A DNA stretch of 64,000 nucleotides from Aphis gossypii (lineage: Eukaryota; Arthropoda; Insecta; Hemiptera; Aphididae), in the NCBI RefSeq assembly GCF_020184175.1, contig NW_026083062.1:23198-87197 (forward strand), written 5' to 3'. Below are positions 48,985 through 62,043 of the stretch, one piece after another. The position numbers and the translations under genes were made by a program. The notes beneath the pieces are model-generated. The model made no database searches, was not told the DNA's origin, and saw only the letters and a list, made by a program, of their open reading frames with translations. Each line of letters starts with the position of its first letter. The first letter of the stretch is position 1.

Positions 48985-51900
48985 ACAGAAGTTTTAGTGC
49001 TTCGTGGTATGATCACTTGCCATGGTTTGACTGGTTTGAGTAAAGTATTGAAAGTAATGCAATTTATTGTAATGTGTGCCGTATATTTGGTAATGGGAAT
49101 TCAGAAAATACATTTGTCAAAATAGAATTCAACAATTAGGAAAAAATAAATATTAATTATTTTTAACAAGTGTATTAATTTTAAAATATATAAATTATTA
49201 CATATGGTTTTATGCATTCTATCATATGATTATATGAAATAAATTAAAATATGCATCTTATTATTATTATTATTATTATATTAATAGTAAATATAGACAT
49301 TAATTATTTTTATTTATAGCTTAGTGGTTCTAAAGGGAAAGAATCAAAATCAAAATTACAACTTCATGGATCTTCCAATTACCATTTGGTATGTTTTCCA
49401 AAATGGTCTGCTTTTAAGCAGACAAAAAAGTCATGTTCTGTTCATACTAGCTTAGAAACTGCAAACCGAGAACAAATTTCTATAAATCGTGAATATTTTA
49501 AAATATTAATAGATATTGTCTTATATTTATCTAGACAAGGTCTATCTTTCCGTGGTCATGATGAAAAAAAATTGTCTACTAATCAAGGTATACATAAAAT
49601 AAAAATGTAAAACATTTAAAAAAACATACGTATTACTATTATTATTTTACGAAATTTAATTATTATAAAATTGGTAAAATATGGGTAGGTAATTATATTT
49701 TGTAATTTTTAGATAATGTTTTAGAAACACGTAAATTAATTGCTAAACCCAAAAAAGACTTTTACAAAAAATATGAATCACCTATTAATTATACAAGTTG
49801 TGCAATTCAAAATCCAATTGTTCAACTTTGTGCAGATGATGTAATTTATATTATAAGCACTGATATAAAAAAATGCGGTTTTTTCTCTTTAATGTGTGGT
49901 GAAGCCAGATAATAAACCATACCTAATGATATTGGCTTATATTTTTTATAATTTAATAAAATATATCTTTTTAGAAGTTTTAAAGAAGAATTTAAACGCA
50001 TTGTGCGTTTGATACACCAATCATTTTCAAGTCTTTGAACATTTTTTGGGCTTCATCAATGTTTCTGAAAATCAAAATGCACAATCGTTGACATCAGCAA
50101 TTACTGTTTGTTTTTTCGAAAAACATAACTTACATAATGTTTCTATACCTATAATTGCTCAATCATACGATGGAGCAAGTGTAATGTTGGGGTACATGAT
50201 GGTGTTCAAAAAAAAATTCAAGAGAAGTATCCATTTGCAATTTACACTAATTGTATAGCACACAGGACGAATTTAGTTGTAAAAGACATGTGCAAATCAG
50301 TTAATGTAAATATGATATATAAATACATTTCAGTTATGTTTGCAATTTCACAGTATTTATAATTAATACATACATTTTTATATGCCTACTACCAACTATA
50401 AATTTTTTAGAAATTAGAAAGAAACTTAAAATTAAGAACAAAAGTATAATTCAAATAAGTGATAGGTACACGTTAGTCTTGTCGTTATCATAATTGTAAA
50501 ATAGTTAAGGAAAATTGTCTTGTTTTAATTGAAATTCATACTGAAGAAATTGGAGATAATAATGACAGAATTGTGGCCCAAGCTAAAGGTTAAATTTAGT
50601 TATTTTAAATTGAAAATAATAAATAATTTCAATAAAATATTAAATTTATTATTTTTAGGTATTTTATCATTACTTCAGGAACCAAGATTTGTAGTTAATC
50701 TATTTATTTTGTATGCAATTTTACTTGTAAATATTCTAAGTAATCGTTTACAAGAAAAAACTGATACATTTTGACAAGCAGCTCAAATTATTTATTCTGT
50801 AATCAATAGTCTAAAAGCTTATCGAAATGATGGCAAATTTTTGATTAATTGGAATCAAATTAAAGAATTAGCCAAAAAGCATCAAATTTCAATTGAGAAA
50901 CCTACTGTAACGATTGTTACATATTTATTTATAAACATAATAATACTATACAACCGTATAGGTACATATTATATACTTACAAATATTATATATTATATAG
51001 TATACGTGCATATATATATAAGTATATGTATGTGTATCGTAGACCAAAACATGTAAAATATATTATGATGAATGTACATTATGCCCCTCCTGTTCTGTCT
51101 CATATTTAACTATTGTAAAGCTACAGCTAAATAAGAATATATGTAAGAGACAGCCAGTTCCCCGCGTTAACACCAGCGCACACGAACTCGAAGCCAATCC
51201 AACAGCTTGTAAACGTTTTAGTTAGGTAAGAATAAACTTGATATATTTATAAGTATTTGGATCAATCCACATTTATTTGTATCCTGAGTACCATTTGCTC
51301 CCAAGCTACGGTTAACTTATATTCATAAGAAACCAACTTCTTCCCTGAATATCATATATTTAACGGGTCATCCCCGACCACGTTACACTACAATTGGTAA
51401 TTACTAATTTGTGTTTTTTTAAATTATATTACTTCCCCATAGTATAAATTTCAATGTTATAATTAGTAATATATTATATTTATTCTAATTTCTAGGTCTT
51501 GGATCGAAAAGAAAAAGAGTTGAAAATACTTGTTTTTCAAATTTTTATTTAATTTCTTCAACTAGTGCTGAACAAGAAAACACTCAAGTAACAAATAAAA
51601 CATTATGACGAATCAAATATTTTGCTGTGCTTGATTTAGTAATTGAAAAGTCCAGGAGACATAAATATTGAACTAAGTGACGTGAAGGTGCTCGCTCTAA
51701 CTGTGGTAAATCACGTCTGAAATGTGTCTATTCTGAGTCCCCTTATATATCATCCAGGGACTCCCGCGGTACCTTCAGGTCCCTGATGGCCCGTTATATC
51801 CACTTCATCCCACGCTTTGCGTTATCTACTCGACGCCGTGCGTCGATTATACGTCTATAATATTTTACCGGGTTAGTAATTACGTACCTAGTATATTCTA

Positions 51901-52620
51901 CCGGGTGGTGATGTATCCATTACATGCCTCCGGCAGCAATCATACAGTCATTATATTTTTAGCGTGTAGAAAGCATACGTGTGATGATACTTTTGATTAG
52001 TTTTACCTTTCGTTTTAGGTCCCAATTTATTATACTCGATCACCACTTGCTTGGCTGTTCACCTGCTCACCCCTAGCGTAATTATAGGGATGTTTGTAAT
52101 GCCCCTAATGTTTTGGTATGTAGTAATTTATATACTATATTTAATATAAGTATCAGAGCACGTTGCACCGTTATAAAGTAAGAATACATCATCTTTCAAT
52201 TACAATGAATATAGGTTATGATAATGTGCTTTAATCTATGTTCTTTTACTACTATATTATAGGATCTGTTTCAAATTGATACTGAAACATTGATGGCAGA
52301 AATAACTGTGAAAAATGCTTTTCAAACCACTTATCAAAATAAAATTAGGTATTAGCTGATCCAGAGAAAATGGCAGCTATTATAAGTGAGGCTACTTTTC
52401 CAAATTTATACAAGCTTTTTGGTGTCGCATTTACTTTGCCAATAAGTAGTGCAACCTGTGAAAGATTATTTTCTGCTATGAGGCGAGTTAAAACATTGCT
52501 ACACTCAACTATAATACAAGAAAGCTTTATAAATTTATCAAGTTGTAAGTTCTTACGAATAATTTTATTAATATTACACGCCTTTGAAATATTAGATAGT
52601 AGTATAATTAAAAAAAAGTA
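48985..52620 (+). pseudogene. ZMYM-type hAT transposase gene with introns, broken
   Basis: A TTF-type finger exon near 48985-49140 reads RSFSASWYDHLPWFDWFE and CNVCRIFGNGNSENTFVK, with a TAG inside. An exon at 49321-49588 has HLVCFPKWSAFKQTKKS, ANREQISINREYFKIL and LSRQGLSFRGHDEK. Exon 49713-49911 follows, then 49970-50310 with IAQSYDGASVMLG and KYPFAIYTNCIAHRTNLVV. Exons near 50540, 50660-50920 (LQEPRFVVNLF) and 51497-51650 follow. The C-terminal dimerisation block (52370-52560) reads TLPISSATCERLFSAMRRVK. An LTR-like insert (51640-52168) lies between the last two parts. Frameshifts and stops in most exons. Confidence 0.85.
51640..52168 (-). mobile_element. LTR-like insert in the hAT copy, minus orientation
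   Basis: On the minus strand it carries the same TATA-containing module as 40895-41010 (here 51782-51665) and ends near 52168 with TGCAACGTGCTCTGATAC, a word also at 26726. About 380 bases upstream of the module are not present at the 40.9-kb copy. The insert separates two coding parts of a hAT transposase. Target duplication not recognised, so the edges are approximate. Confidence 0.55.
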
Positions 52621-52693
52621 ATTGTTATGTAATTATTTTTAATACGTACTTTATTTACTGCAAGAAAAGAAAGAGCAGGTAAATGCCGAGAAA

Positions 52694-53290
52694 TCAAATT
52701 AAATTTTGGGTCTTCCAATTACTTTGAAGATGGCTCTTTTTTTGAATATGGCGCCAGATATTTTGACAAGTGATAAAACAAGCAGAATGGGTTACAAATG
52801 GAAAGACATCATTGATCGTGTTGATTGAAACTTTTTCAAAATCCGTTATTATTTCAAGTTTCTTATTACTTTTGAAATTAATATTATTTTCAATCGCAAA
52901 ATTATTTAACTCGTTTTGCACTGTTTTATTGTCATCTTCAGTTTGGTTGGTTATCAGTACGTATACCAATGGCATATAAATGTTGTTATTAATACCTCGT
53001 GAAATTGATCCGTGTATTGTAAATATCTGTTTAAAAATTTCAGGACAAGTCTTGAATGGTCCATCAGCGAGCCAAAAATTTAATTCTCTCAAGTATATTT
53101 TATTTTTTAGAATTTTGCAATGATTTTTTACTGTATCTGGTGCGTTAGAATGACAATTAATAATAATGATAAAGGCTACGAGATATCTACAAGATATCAA
53201 GGCTAAGTTAGTATGACCATGACATGTGTCGGGATAGTAAGCGCACCAATAGTTATATTGCAATAATAATGCATTTACAAGTAAGATCAC
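52694..53290 (-). pseudogene. MULE transposase fragment with FLYWCH-like finger
   Basis: A 198-residue open frame on the minus strand. The N-terminal CAYYPDTCHGHTNL and NCHSNAPDT resemble a FLYWCH zinc finger (C..C..H..H). The MULE core follows: NFWLADGPFKTCPEIFKQIF holds the first catalytic D, then PLVYVLITNQTEDD and EIITDFEKVSINTINDVFP with the second D, then HSACFITCQNIWRHIQK. The frame stops soon after, before the third catalytic residue, so the gene is truncated. The N-terminal start is arbitrary. No terminal inverted repeats seen. Confidence 0.85.
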
Positions 53291-54986
53291 CTAGTCTTCG
53301 AAAACGCATCTTTTTATTATAATAATTATAGTATTATTGCACATTATAAAATCCGGGTCCACATTTGCAACAACAAATACAAGGACACCTGATTCCATCC
53401 AGAAGGCTATGAGTCGATGAAAACAAGAGACGCATCATAATATATAAGGGAGCCCAAAGACCAGCAACGGCAGATGTACCATAACTATCAACACCTGAAC
53501 ACTTTCACAACACTCAGTCACTTATTATATTAGTTCCATGTACTTAACTTATACGTAATAAAAGCATTATTCATTATTAAGTTGTAACTTTCATTCTAAA
53601 TAACACTTTGGATTCAACTTTGATATTGGCACTTGACAATAAAACAATTGTCTTATTTATGTTAATCGTGCTCAAATATTGTCCAAAATGTTGCTCCACA
53701 TCGTTTCGTAGATTTCCAATAATATATAATATTTTAATCACGTATTTTCAGTCTTTTCTTATCAAACATGTATTCATAATTATTTACAAATAACATTTCC
53801 TTGTCATGTATACTTTTAAATGTCTTTATACTAGCCATTTAATTCATTTAAAAAAGGAAAATCACTTACACAAATTGTATAAAATATTATTTAAAAACAA
53901 CGTTCAAACGAAATTATGTTCGATACTTTAGTAGAGTAAAATCGACGGTTCAAACACCGCCATCCGCCACGCCACTCACCCAAGGTACTGCCACTGCCAT
54001 CGGTTTGCTACCAACGATGCCGCACATAACTATATCCCTGCATAATAATTTTTGAAACCATAAATGAGTATTTTTGTCAACTCATGTCTGCAATAGGCTA
54101 ACAGCCCGCAAAAATATCTAAAATGCTCGTTAAGCATTTGGATTACTTCTTAAATTTCATGAGATAATTTCTCACATACTCTGTAACGAAACAAAATCGC
54201 ACACTGCACAAGTGTCGCACTCTTGTGTCTTACATTGGCGCGATTCACAAACAAAAACTCGCTGACGGTCGACCATGCATAACTCTAACGCAACCTAGAT
54301 GGCGAGTATCCCACCGCCGTCGTTGCGAACCAGTTTTGTTATACTCTTCTTTATTTTTTTCATAGGCCACAATTTATTTTAAACAAAAACACCAAATACA
54401 TATTACAAGTAAAAAATCTTAAGAAAAATAAAAAAATAATCAGGAAGCTAAAAAATCATCAGCAACTATTTAAAACACCAAAATTTACATGTCAAAATAC
54501 CAATGTCTATGGACCCACAAACGACATATAAGACCGTCGGACAACTCACTCTCTCTCTGCTTGACCCTTCTTTCCCGTAGCTGGTCAAGTATTAACCGGA
54601 AGGTATTTAACGGCCTTCATGCGGTGATATACAAAACGGTCATACAGCTACCCGAATAATATTTTAGTCACGACGAACTGTGGTGCCCTCTTGAGATTCA
54701 CTTCAAAACGGGGACAGCACGCAGTTGAACGGGACATTTATCGTATACTGTGCCTATCATTTAATTAACTAAACGTAGACACACTTAAGCCGAAGCACTG
54801 CCATCCACAGCAATACGGACCCAAGGAGCTGACGCCCGATCCATCTCGTGAGTTATTATAAAATTTCCCTCTATTTGAGGCTTAATTTTTTTCATTAAAT
54901 TACACATTTGTATAGAAAATATAGTATAAAAATGATGAATGATAATGTTTTATTTTAAAATGTTATTATTATGTTAGATACACATA
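53291..54986. other. Noncoding region with LTR-like segments
   Basis: 53430-53600 has ATATATAAGGGAGCCC followed by about 110 bases and AATAAA at 53560, an LTR-like promoter and polyadenylation arrangement related in design to 40895-41010. 54530-54850 is GC-richer and unexplained. No gene is supported; the frame at 53608-53793 is AT-driven. Confidence 0.45.
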
Positions 54987-55335
54987 TATATGTTACGGGT
55001 AAGGTCCAAAAACAGCTAATGTACATATTACCCGGGTAATGTGAAACTTATCCATATGGACAGTGTAATGTATATATTTTCCACTTTAAATATGTATTAT
55101 CCAACCAATTTATACATTATCCGGTGTGCTGTGGATGAAGTAACAAAATGTTACTTAAAAACACTTAAATGGTGAAAATGGTTCTATTATACTAGTAGTA
55201 TTTCTAGTGGAAAAATTAAATTATACTAATCCAAAAAAAAAAAAAAAAATATTTATTGTAATTACTATTGAACTCTTAATTATAATATATTTGAAAAATT
55301 TTACTATTTAATTAAAGTTTAAAAATGAAATACAA

Positions 55336-57498
55336 TTATTTATTAGAACACTTTGAGTTTGGATGACATTTAAAATTACAAAGTATTCCCCCGGATTTGC
55401 ATTTACATTTATTTGTTAGGCATTTAGTTTTACATAGACATTTTTTAAAACCTTGGCCACCGAAAAAAGATTGCACGTTAGCGATTTTTCGTAAAGATTT
55501 TTTTGTGGCTAAAACTTCCAAAATATCTTTTAATAGTTCAGAACATACCTACTGTAAATTGATTTCTGGAATAAAGTTGATGAAGAGTACCATTTTTATT
55601 ACCTAGTTCGTAGTATTGATCATCGCTAATAGACACAACTGCAAAGAGTATATTTTGTGGATCACCTTTACTTCTATCTACTTCTGGTAGTTTGACTCGA
55701 ACTGTGTCGCCAACATTGCATGGTGGGAATTTGTTCCGAACTTAATTTTATTTGCTTGTTATTCCAGCGATAATTTTGAATTGCTTCTCTCATTTTCTAT
55801 AGTGTTCTGAAACATTTGTAATGAAAATAAATAATATAAATAATATTATATTTTGCCTAAATAAAACTTGATTTGTAATAATTACTTTTTTAACACATAA
55901 ACCACAAATAGATGTTTGTCTATTATCAAGAGTACATTTACATGATTCACAGCAACTTATAGATACTGTACTTTCCTGTTTAAAAAAAAAAGTAAAAGTA
56001 ATTAAACCTGAGTATAGCGACCATATATTGCCAAAAATCAAGGCTGGGCAAGTTAACGATTTTATAAGTTTAGAGTTATTCACAATTTTTTTCGTTAACT
56101 CGTTAAGTTAAACGTTAACTAAAAAAAAGGAACTTAACTTAATTTAAAGTTAAAATTTTATAATTTGCAAAATAAAAAATTCCAGACATATAATAATGTT
56201 TATTAGATAATTTTTCTTTGCGCCCAAAAAAATTACTGGGGGAATTTAAAATGGTACATCAAAGTATTAACTAGCTATCAAAAAAATTGCTATTCTTTGA
56301 ACGAAAATTAACTTAATTTATATATTTTTGAATAAAATTAACTTGAAGGTAACACATTAATCTTAAAAAAAGTAACGAGTTAATTAACTTAACGTTTTAA
56401 TTTAATTTTAACTTTAAATTCTTTAATGCCCAGCCTCGCCAAAAATTTACCTCTTGATCATTATGATTGTCTTTTTGCTCATAATCTGATACGACACTTT
56501 GCAATATTTCTTCCAATTCTTGTTCAGTGGTTAATTTTTCCACTGCTTCAGCTGGTAGTAAAGATGATGATAAACCAATTATCACATTAGTGGCAAACAT
56601 GGCCATGTATGGTGATCTTTTAATGCCATCGTGATAAGCCCTATTTGTTATTAGCTGTACAAATCGAAGTCCCTCCGACCATGATTTACAGTTATTCGTT
56701 TTCATCCATGTTATCAACATATTTTGTATGTTTTGGTTTGCTCTCTCGACACTCCCTTATGACTGATTGTGGCGTGGCTTTCCATGAACGATTTTCAGTG
56801 TGTCCCACATTTCTTTTAAGTCTTCTATAATTTTATTTACAAACTCACGGCCATTGTCAGATTGTAATATCATTGGAGCTCCGAAAATACAAAATATGTT
56901 GATGAGATGTTTTGCAACTTCTTATGCTCTCTTTGTTTTTAAGGGTCTTAATTGAACGAATTTAGTAAGGTGATCCTGATATACCATAATAAACCAGAAC
57001 TCTCCATCCCTCTGCGACTTCATATCAATCAAATCTACTTGGCACCTACTATGGTTCAAGACACTAGGTCTTTGCTTTTAGATTTTTGTTTTGATTGACA
57101 TGATTCACAAAATTTTAAGTAAATAGACACTGCTTCTTGTGTTATATTTTTATACTTTTTTTTTTAACTTCAGCATTCATGCAGTGTTTTCCACCATGTC
57201 CAATACTTACATGTACATCGTGTAGCACATCATAGATATTTTCATTAGTAATATAGTTCAAAATGTTTGTATTACCTTCCAACAACGGCAATATTAATTT
57301 TTCTTCTTCTCCGATAGTAATGAGGTCATACCTTTTCAAAATTCTATATGCCTTGTTAATTTTTATTCCATTTGATCTCACATTTAAAATTTCCGAAACT
57401 ATTTCATTATACTTAACTGCTGTTAAATAAACTGAATTATTATTTTTTTCATTGACTATTTTATTAAAACACTCGTAAAATCTTTCGCGTGAAGTCAT
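55336..57498 (-). pseudogene. Ginger-type integrase/transposase 2, broken
   Basis: Starts at ATG 57498 (MTSRERFYECFNKIVNE). HHCC zinc region: VHVSIGHGGKHC (about 57210), then a CESCQ pair near 57100. DDE core: D in CQVDLIDMKSQ (about 57030), D in LQSDNGREFVNK (about 56860), E in GSVERANQNIQ (about 56740), with a TAA replacing the residue just before that G. The open frame 56720-56450 continues RFVQLITNRAYHDGIKRSPY. A MITE at 56039-56438 interrupts the following part. The integrase-tail module (about 55730-55600) reads VGDTVRVKLPEVDRSKGDP, and the cysteine-rich end (55470-55336) reads FKKCLCKTKCLTNKCKC. Additional stops near 57110 and 55550. Confidence 0.87.
56039..56438. mobile_element. hAT-type MITE with TSD CCAAAAAT
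   Basis: 400 bp with ends CAAGGCTGGGCA and TGCCCAGCCTCG, inverted with one mismatch, flanked by CCAAAAAT at 56031-56038 and 56439-56446. The interior is dominated by GTTAACTCGTTAAGTTAA-like repeats. It interrupts the Ginger 2 frame. Confidence 0.87.
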
Positions 57499-57789
57499 TT
57501 TAAAAACCTATATGTACGACGTGTATATAAGGACGAACTAGCTCTGTACTAAATATTATTCCACGTGTTTAATCAAAAACAATTATCTACAATTGTTATT
57601 TCATCGTATACATTTTATCAAAGTACTTTACCCATTTAGTCGTAGATAATGTGTAAAATACCCGAGTAATATACGAAATAAACGTTTTATAAATAGTATT
57701 TTTACTTTATCCAGCAGATACAGGTAGTGTTCACATTACCTGGGTAATATGTACGTTAACCGTATTTTGTACTTTATCTGTAACATATA

Positions 57790-58065
57790 TACATGATAGT
57801 TCAGTACTATACGCGATAAGTTTTATGACAATCAATATACTCAATGGTGGCAATCTTCGATTTTTTATTTCGTTGAAAATTATTTTTAGATACTATAACG
57901 ATTACGTACGATCGACTTTGATTGTTATCTACGATAACAATGATAATTATGGTTTTCGACTGTCTGTGGCATAAAAATCTCGTTTAGATACTTCAGTCTG
58001 TTCGATTTTTTCTTTGTGATAGTTGTGTCGAATGTGCGTAGGAGTAAAAAAAAACCCGAGTTAAA
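57790..58065 (+). other. Upstream region of the last hAT gene
   Basis: No gene. CAGTACTATACGCG at 57802 could be a hAT end, but the partner would lie beyond the window. Confidence 0.35.
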
Positions 58066-61000
58066 ATGAGTCAAAAACGAAAGAAGTTGGTACAAGTACC
58101 AGTAGTCTTCTTAAGTATATTAGTATTAAACCAAAATGTTCAACTACCAATGAACCGCCCAGTCCTTAAAAACATTTTGCTTCACCGTCACCGTCAACAT
58201 CTGATATTGTAGGTAATTATGAAAATTTGTCTTCTTTCGATTTATCATTTTTTTGTAAATAAAAAACTCGACGACAAACAAAAAATTCAACTATTACAAA
58301 ATGTGTGGGTCCCAGATAATAATTATAATTTTTCTAATCAACCAATTGGCAATCAAAAAAGAAAATTTAATATACTATGGTTAACTAAATACAAATGGTT
58401 AACATATTCAAAAATTGAAGATAGTGCTTTTTGTAAAGTTTGCGTATTATTTTCAAATTCCGAAGCTGGTTATAGTTCAAACCAATCACTTCATACATTT
58501 GTTAAAAAGGGGTACAATAATTGGAAAAAAGGCTTAAAAAAATTCGAAAAACACGGAAGCTTAAATTATCATAAAGAAGCTAATTTAAAAGCTGACCATT
58601 TTATGGATGTCATGTTAGGAAAAATATTATCGGTTGATAAACAAATTGACAAATTTCATCACCGACAGACTTTAGAGAACCATGAAAAACTTAAACCGAT
58701 AATAAAAATAATTATTTTGTATGAACGACAATGTCTACCACTTAGGGCACATCGAGATTATGGAACGTTTAATATAGATCAAGAGCCCGAGTGCAGCGAC
58801 TATTCAGGAGATACAAATTTAAAACAAAATTTAAAGACTTGTGGAAAAAATTCAACGTATATTAGTTGGAATATTCAAAACCAAATAATAGATGCTTGCG
58901 ATGAAGTCATTTTAACAAAACGTGTAACTAAAATTAACAACGCTAAATGTTTTACTATACTCGCTGACAAATTGTCTGATATTTCTTCTATTGAACAATT
59001 CGCATTGTGCATAAGATATATTGAATTAACCGATGTAAACAATTTTAAAATAGTTGAAAATTGTTTAAAATTTTTACCAGTAGAATCAACTTTGGGTCAA
59101 AATTTAGCAGATGTACTTTTAACAACATTGAATTCATGTGGTATTAACATGAATTATTTACGCGGACAAGGTTACGATGGGGCTGCAGCAATGAGTGGAA
59201 AATTTAAAGGTGTCCAAGGGCGTGTAATAGAAAAATATCCAATTGCACTCTATGTACATTGTGTTTCACACAGCTTAAATTTGGATTTATCTAATGCTGT
59301 TGATGTAGTACCTTTTAGGAATAGTTTTGGTGTTATAGAAAAAGTATACACGTTTTGTAATACATCAAAACGTCAAATTATTTAAAAAAATTAAATTCAA
59401 CTCTTAGTTCCTGATATTAATAAAATTAAACTTGTACAACTATGTTCAACTAGATGGGTTGAACGACACGATTCAATAATAGTATTTAATCAACTTTTAT
59501 TCGCGGCGTAGGGAAATTGGCGCTCCCATCGCCCGGTACTAAAGTATCGCAATAGCCCCTTGCTGGTGGAAAGTTCCAGGTGAACGATTCCAGCAAGGAG
59601 AGGGGAGAAATCCCCCAACCCGTTGGGCACTCCATTAATGGGGGTTTGGCGTGAGGCTAACCACCTCACACAGGAAAAAAATATGGGTTCCAGAACAACA
59701 CAAAACCAAGCCTAGGATAAAAAATTATTTGGATAAGTTTAATCTCGGAACCTGGAATGTGCGATCGCTGTACATAGCGGGCGCACTAACAGTTGTAGAA
59801 GCTAATTTAGAACAATATGGAATTGCAATAGCAGCAATTCAAGAAGTTAGATGGACAGGAGAAGGAAATTTAAAATCAAAGAAACATACTATCTTTTATA
59901 GTGGTGGACAAAGACATGAGCGAGGAGTAGGATTTATTGTTAGCAATGAATACTTACCATACATAAAAAGATTTGAGCCGTATAATGACAGACTATGTTA
60001 TATCCAAGTTGAATGTAAACATATGACTTTAATAATGATAAATGGCTATGCACCTACAGAAGACAAGCAACAAGACGAGAAAGAAGCTTTTTATGAAGAC
60101 CTGAACACGATATTCGAATCAATTGCCAAAAGCCAACCGAAGATTATCTTTGGAGATTTCAACGCTAAAATAGGAAAAGAAGAAATATATAGACCAACAA
60201 TAGAAAAAGAAAGCCTCCACACTCATTCTAATGAAAATGGAAACCGACTAATTAACTTTGCAATCTCTAAAGTACTAAGGATAAGTAGCACGTGTTTCCC
60301 ACACAAAACCATCCATAAAGAAACATGGGTCTCACCCGGAGGTAGTACCAAAAACCAAATTGATCATATCATGACAGATATGAAGATAAACAATATTATA
60401 GAAGATGTCAGGAGCCATCGTGGAGTGTCTGCTCAGTCAGATCACTTCTTAGTTAAAGCTAAAATACAAATTAAACTACCTCGTAAATGGAGAAAAAGAA
60501 TAATAATAGAAGAAAAAGTTGATATAGATAACATAAGAAACTCTGAAATGTTAAAAGAATACAAAAATAAACTAAAGAACAAATTAAAGGACGGAATAGA
60601 GGCAGAAAATATTGAAACCCGTTGGAAAAAATTAGAGGGAATAATAAAAACAACTGCTTTGGAACACCTAGGAAAAAAGAAAAAAGTACAAAAGCATAAA
60701 TGGTTTAACGATAAGTGTCAAAGCGCAATTGAAGAAAGGGATAAAGCGAGATCATTGATGCTTACAAACCCAAACACAGAAAACAATAACAATTTTGCCC
60801 AGAAGCTTAGAGAAGCTAAACGTATAATAAGAAGGGAAAAACGATTATGGGAAAAGGAAAGAATAAAACAGATTGAAGACAACAGGACGAACCCGAAACT
60901 CTTCTTCAAACAAACAAAAGAATTAAAAACGGGGTATAACCCCAGAACAGAAATAATGAAAGAAGAAAATGGAGAACTTGTAACAGAAGGAGAAGAAATT

Positions 61001-62043
61001 GAAAAACAGTTTGGGAAAGTGTTCGAGGAACTACTCAACACACAAACGCACCAAGACCATACGCAAATTGAGTACTATACAGCAGAACCTGAAGACGTAG
61101 AACCAACGGACGACGAAGTTAGAATGACCATAAACACACTTAAAAATAATAAATCGCCAGGTGAAGATGGCTTAGCTTCAGAACTCATAAAATATGGTGG
61201 TGAGGAACTAATAAGAGAAGTAGGGAAATTAATCAGAGATGTATGGCATAAACAAGAAATACCAAAAGAATGGCAACTAGCAATAATATGTCCAATTTAT
61301 AAAAAGGGAGACAGATCAAGATACCAAAATTACCGAGGAATATCGTTGCTAAATACAATGTACAAAGTATTGTCAGGTCTCATACTAAACAGAATAAAAC
61401 CTTACATAAAAGATATCATTGGGGACCACCAATGTGGTTTTATGAGTGGTAAATCCACCATAGATCATATTTTAACTGTTAATCAACTAGTTGAGAAACA
61501 TTATGAATTCAACAATGATCTACATCTACTATTTATTGACTTTAAACAGGTTTATGATTCAATTAATAGAGAAGTACTATGGGACACACTTATAACCTTT
61601 GGGATACCAGCTAGATAGTGAAAATGATGGAATTATGTATGAATAAAACCAGAGGTAAAGTTAGATTCAATCAGCATATATCAGATGAATTTGAAGTTAA
61701 GACTGGACTTCGACAGGGAGATGCCCTATCCCCAATACTCTTTAATATAGTCTTAGAAATGGTAGTTAGAAAAACTCAGAAAAAATATGGTGGGGTAAAC
61801 TTGGAAGAGAACAGAAGACAATGCGGAGTACTAGCGTATGTAGATGATATTATCATATTGGGATCAGACAGTCAAGAAGTCAAAGCAGGAACCAAAGAAC
61901 TAATAATAAACAGCAAAGACATTGGATTACAAATAAACGAAGGGAAAACCAAATATATGGTAATATCTAGGCGAGAAAATCACGAGGAAAATTTAGAAGT
62001 TGAGAATTATAAATTTGAAAGAATACAAAATTTCAAATACCTG

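Larger units (their letters stand above)
54991..57785 (-). mobile_element. Ginger/KRBA2-like DNA transposon 2 with TSD TATA
   Basis: The left end TGTTACGGGTAAGGTCC and the complement of the right end (TGTTACAGATAAAGTAC) begin an inverted repeat that extends about 55 bases through GTACATATTACCC. TATA flanks both sides (54987-54990, 57786-57789). It is 2,795 bp including a 400-bp MITE. Same terminus type, target sequence and gene as element 1 at 18688, but in opposite orientation and clearly diverged. Confidence 0.9.

Noticed and set aside
48751..49043. Three overlapping frames as small genes
   Set aside because: Only one continues into the hAT finger exon; the others are a by-product of GC-rich sequence lacking stops.
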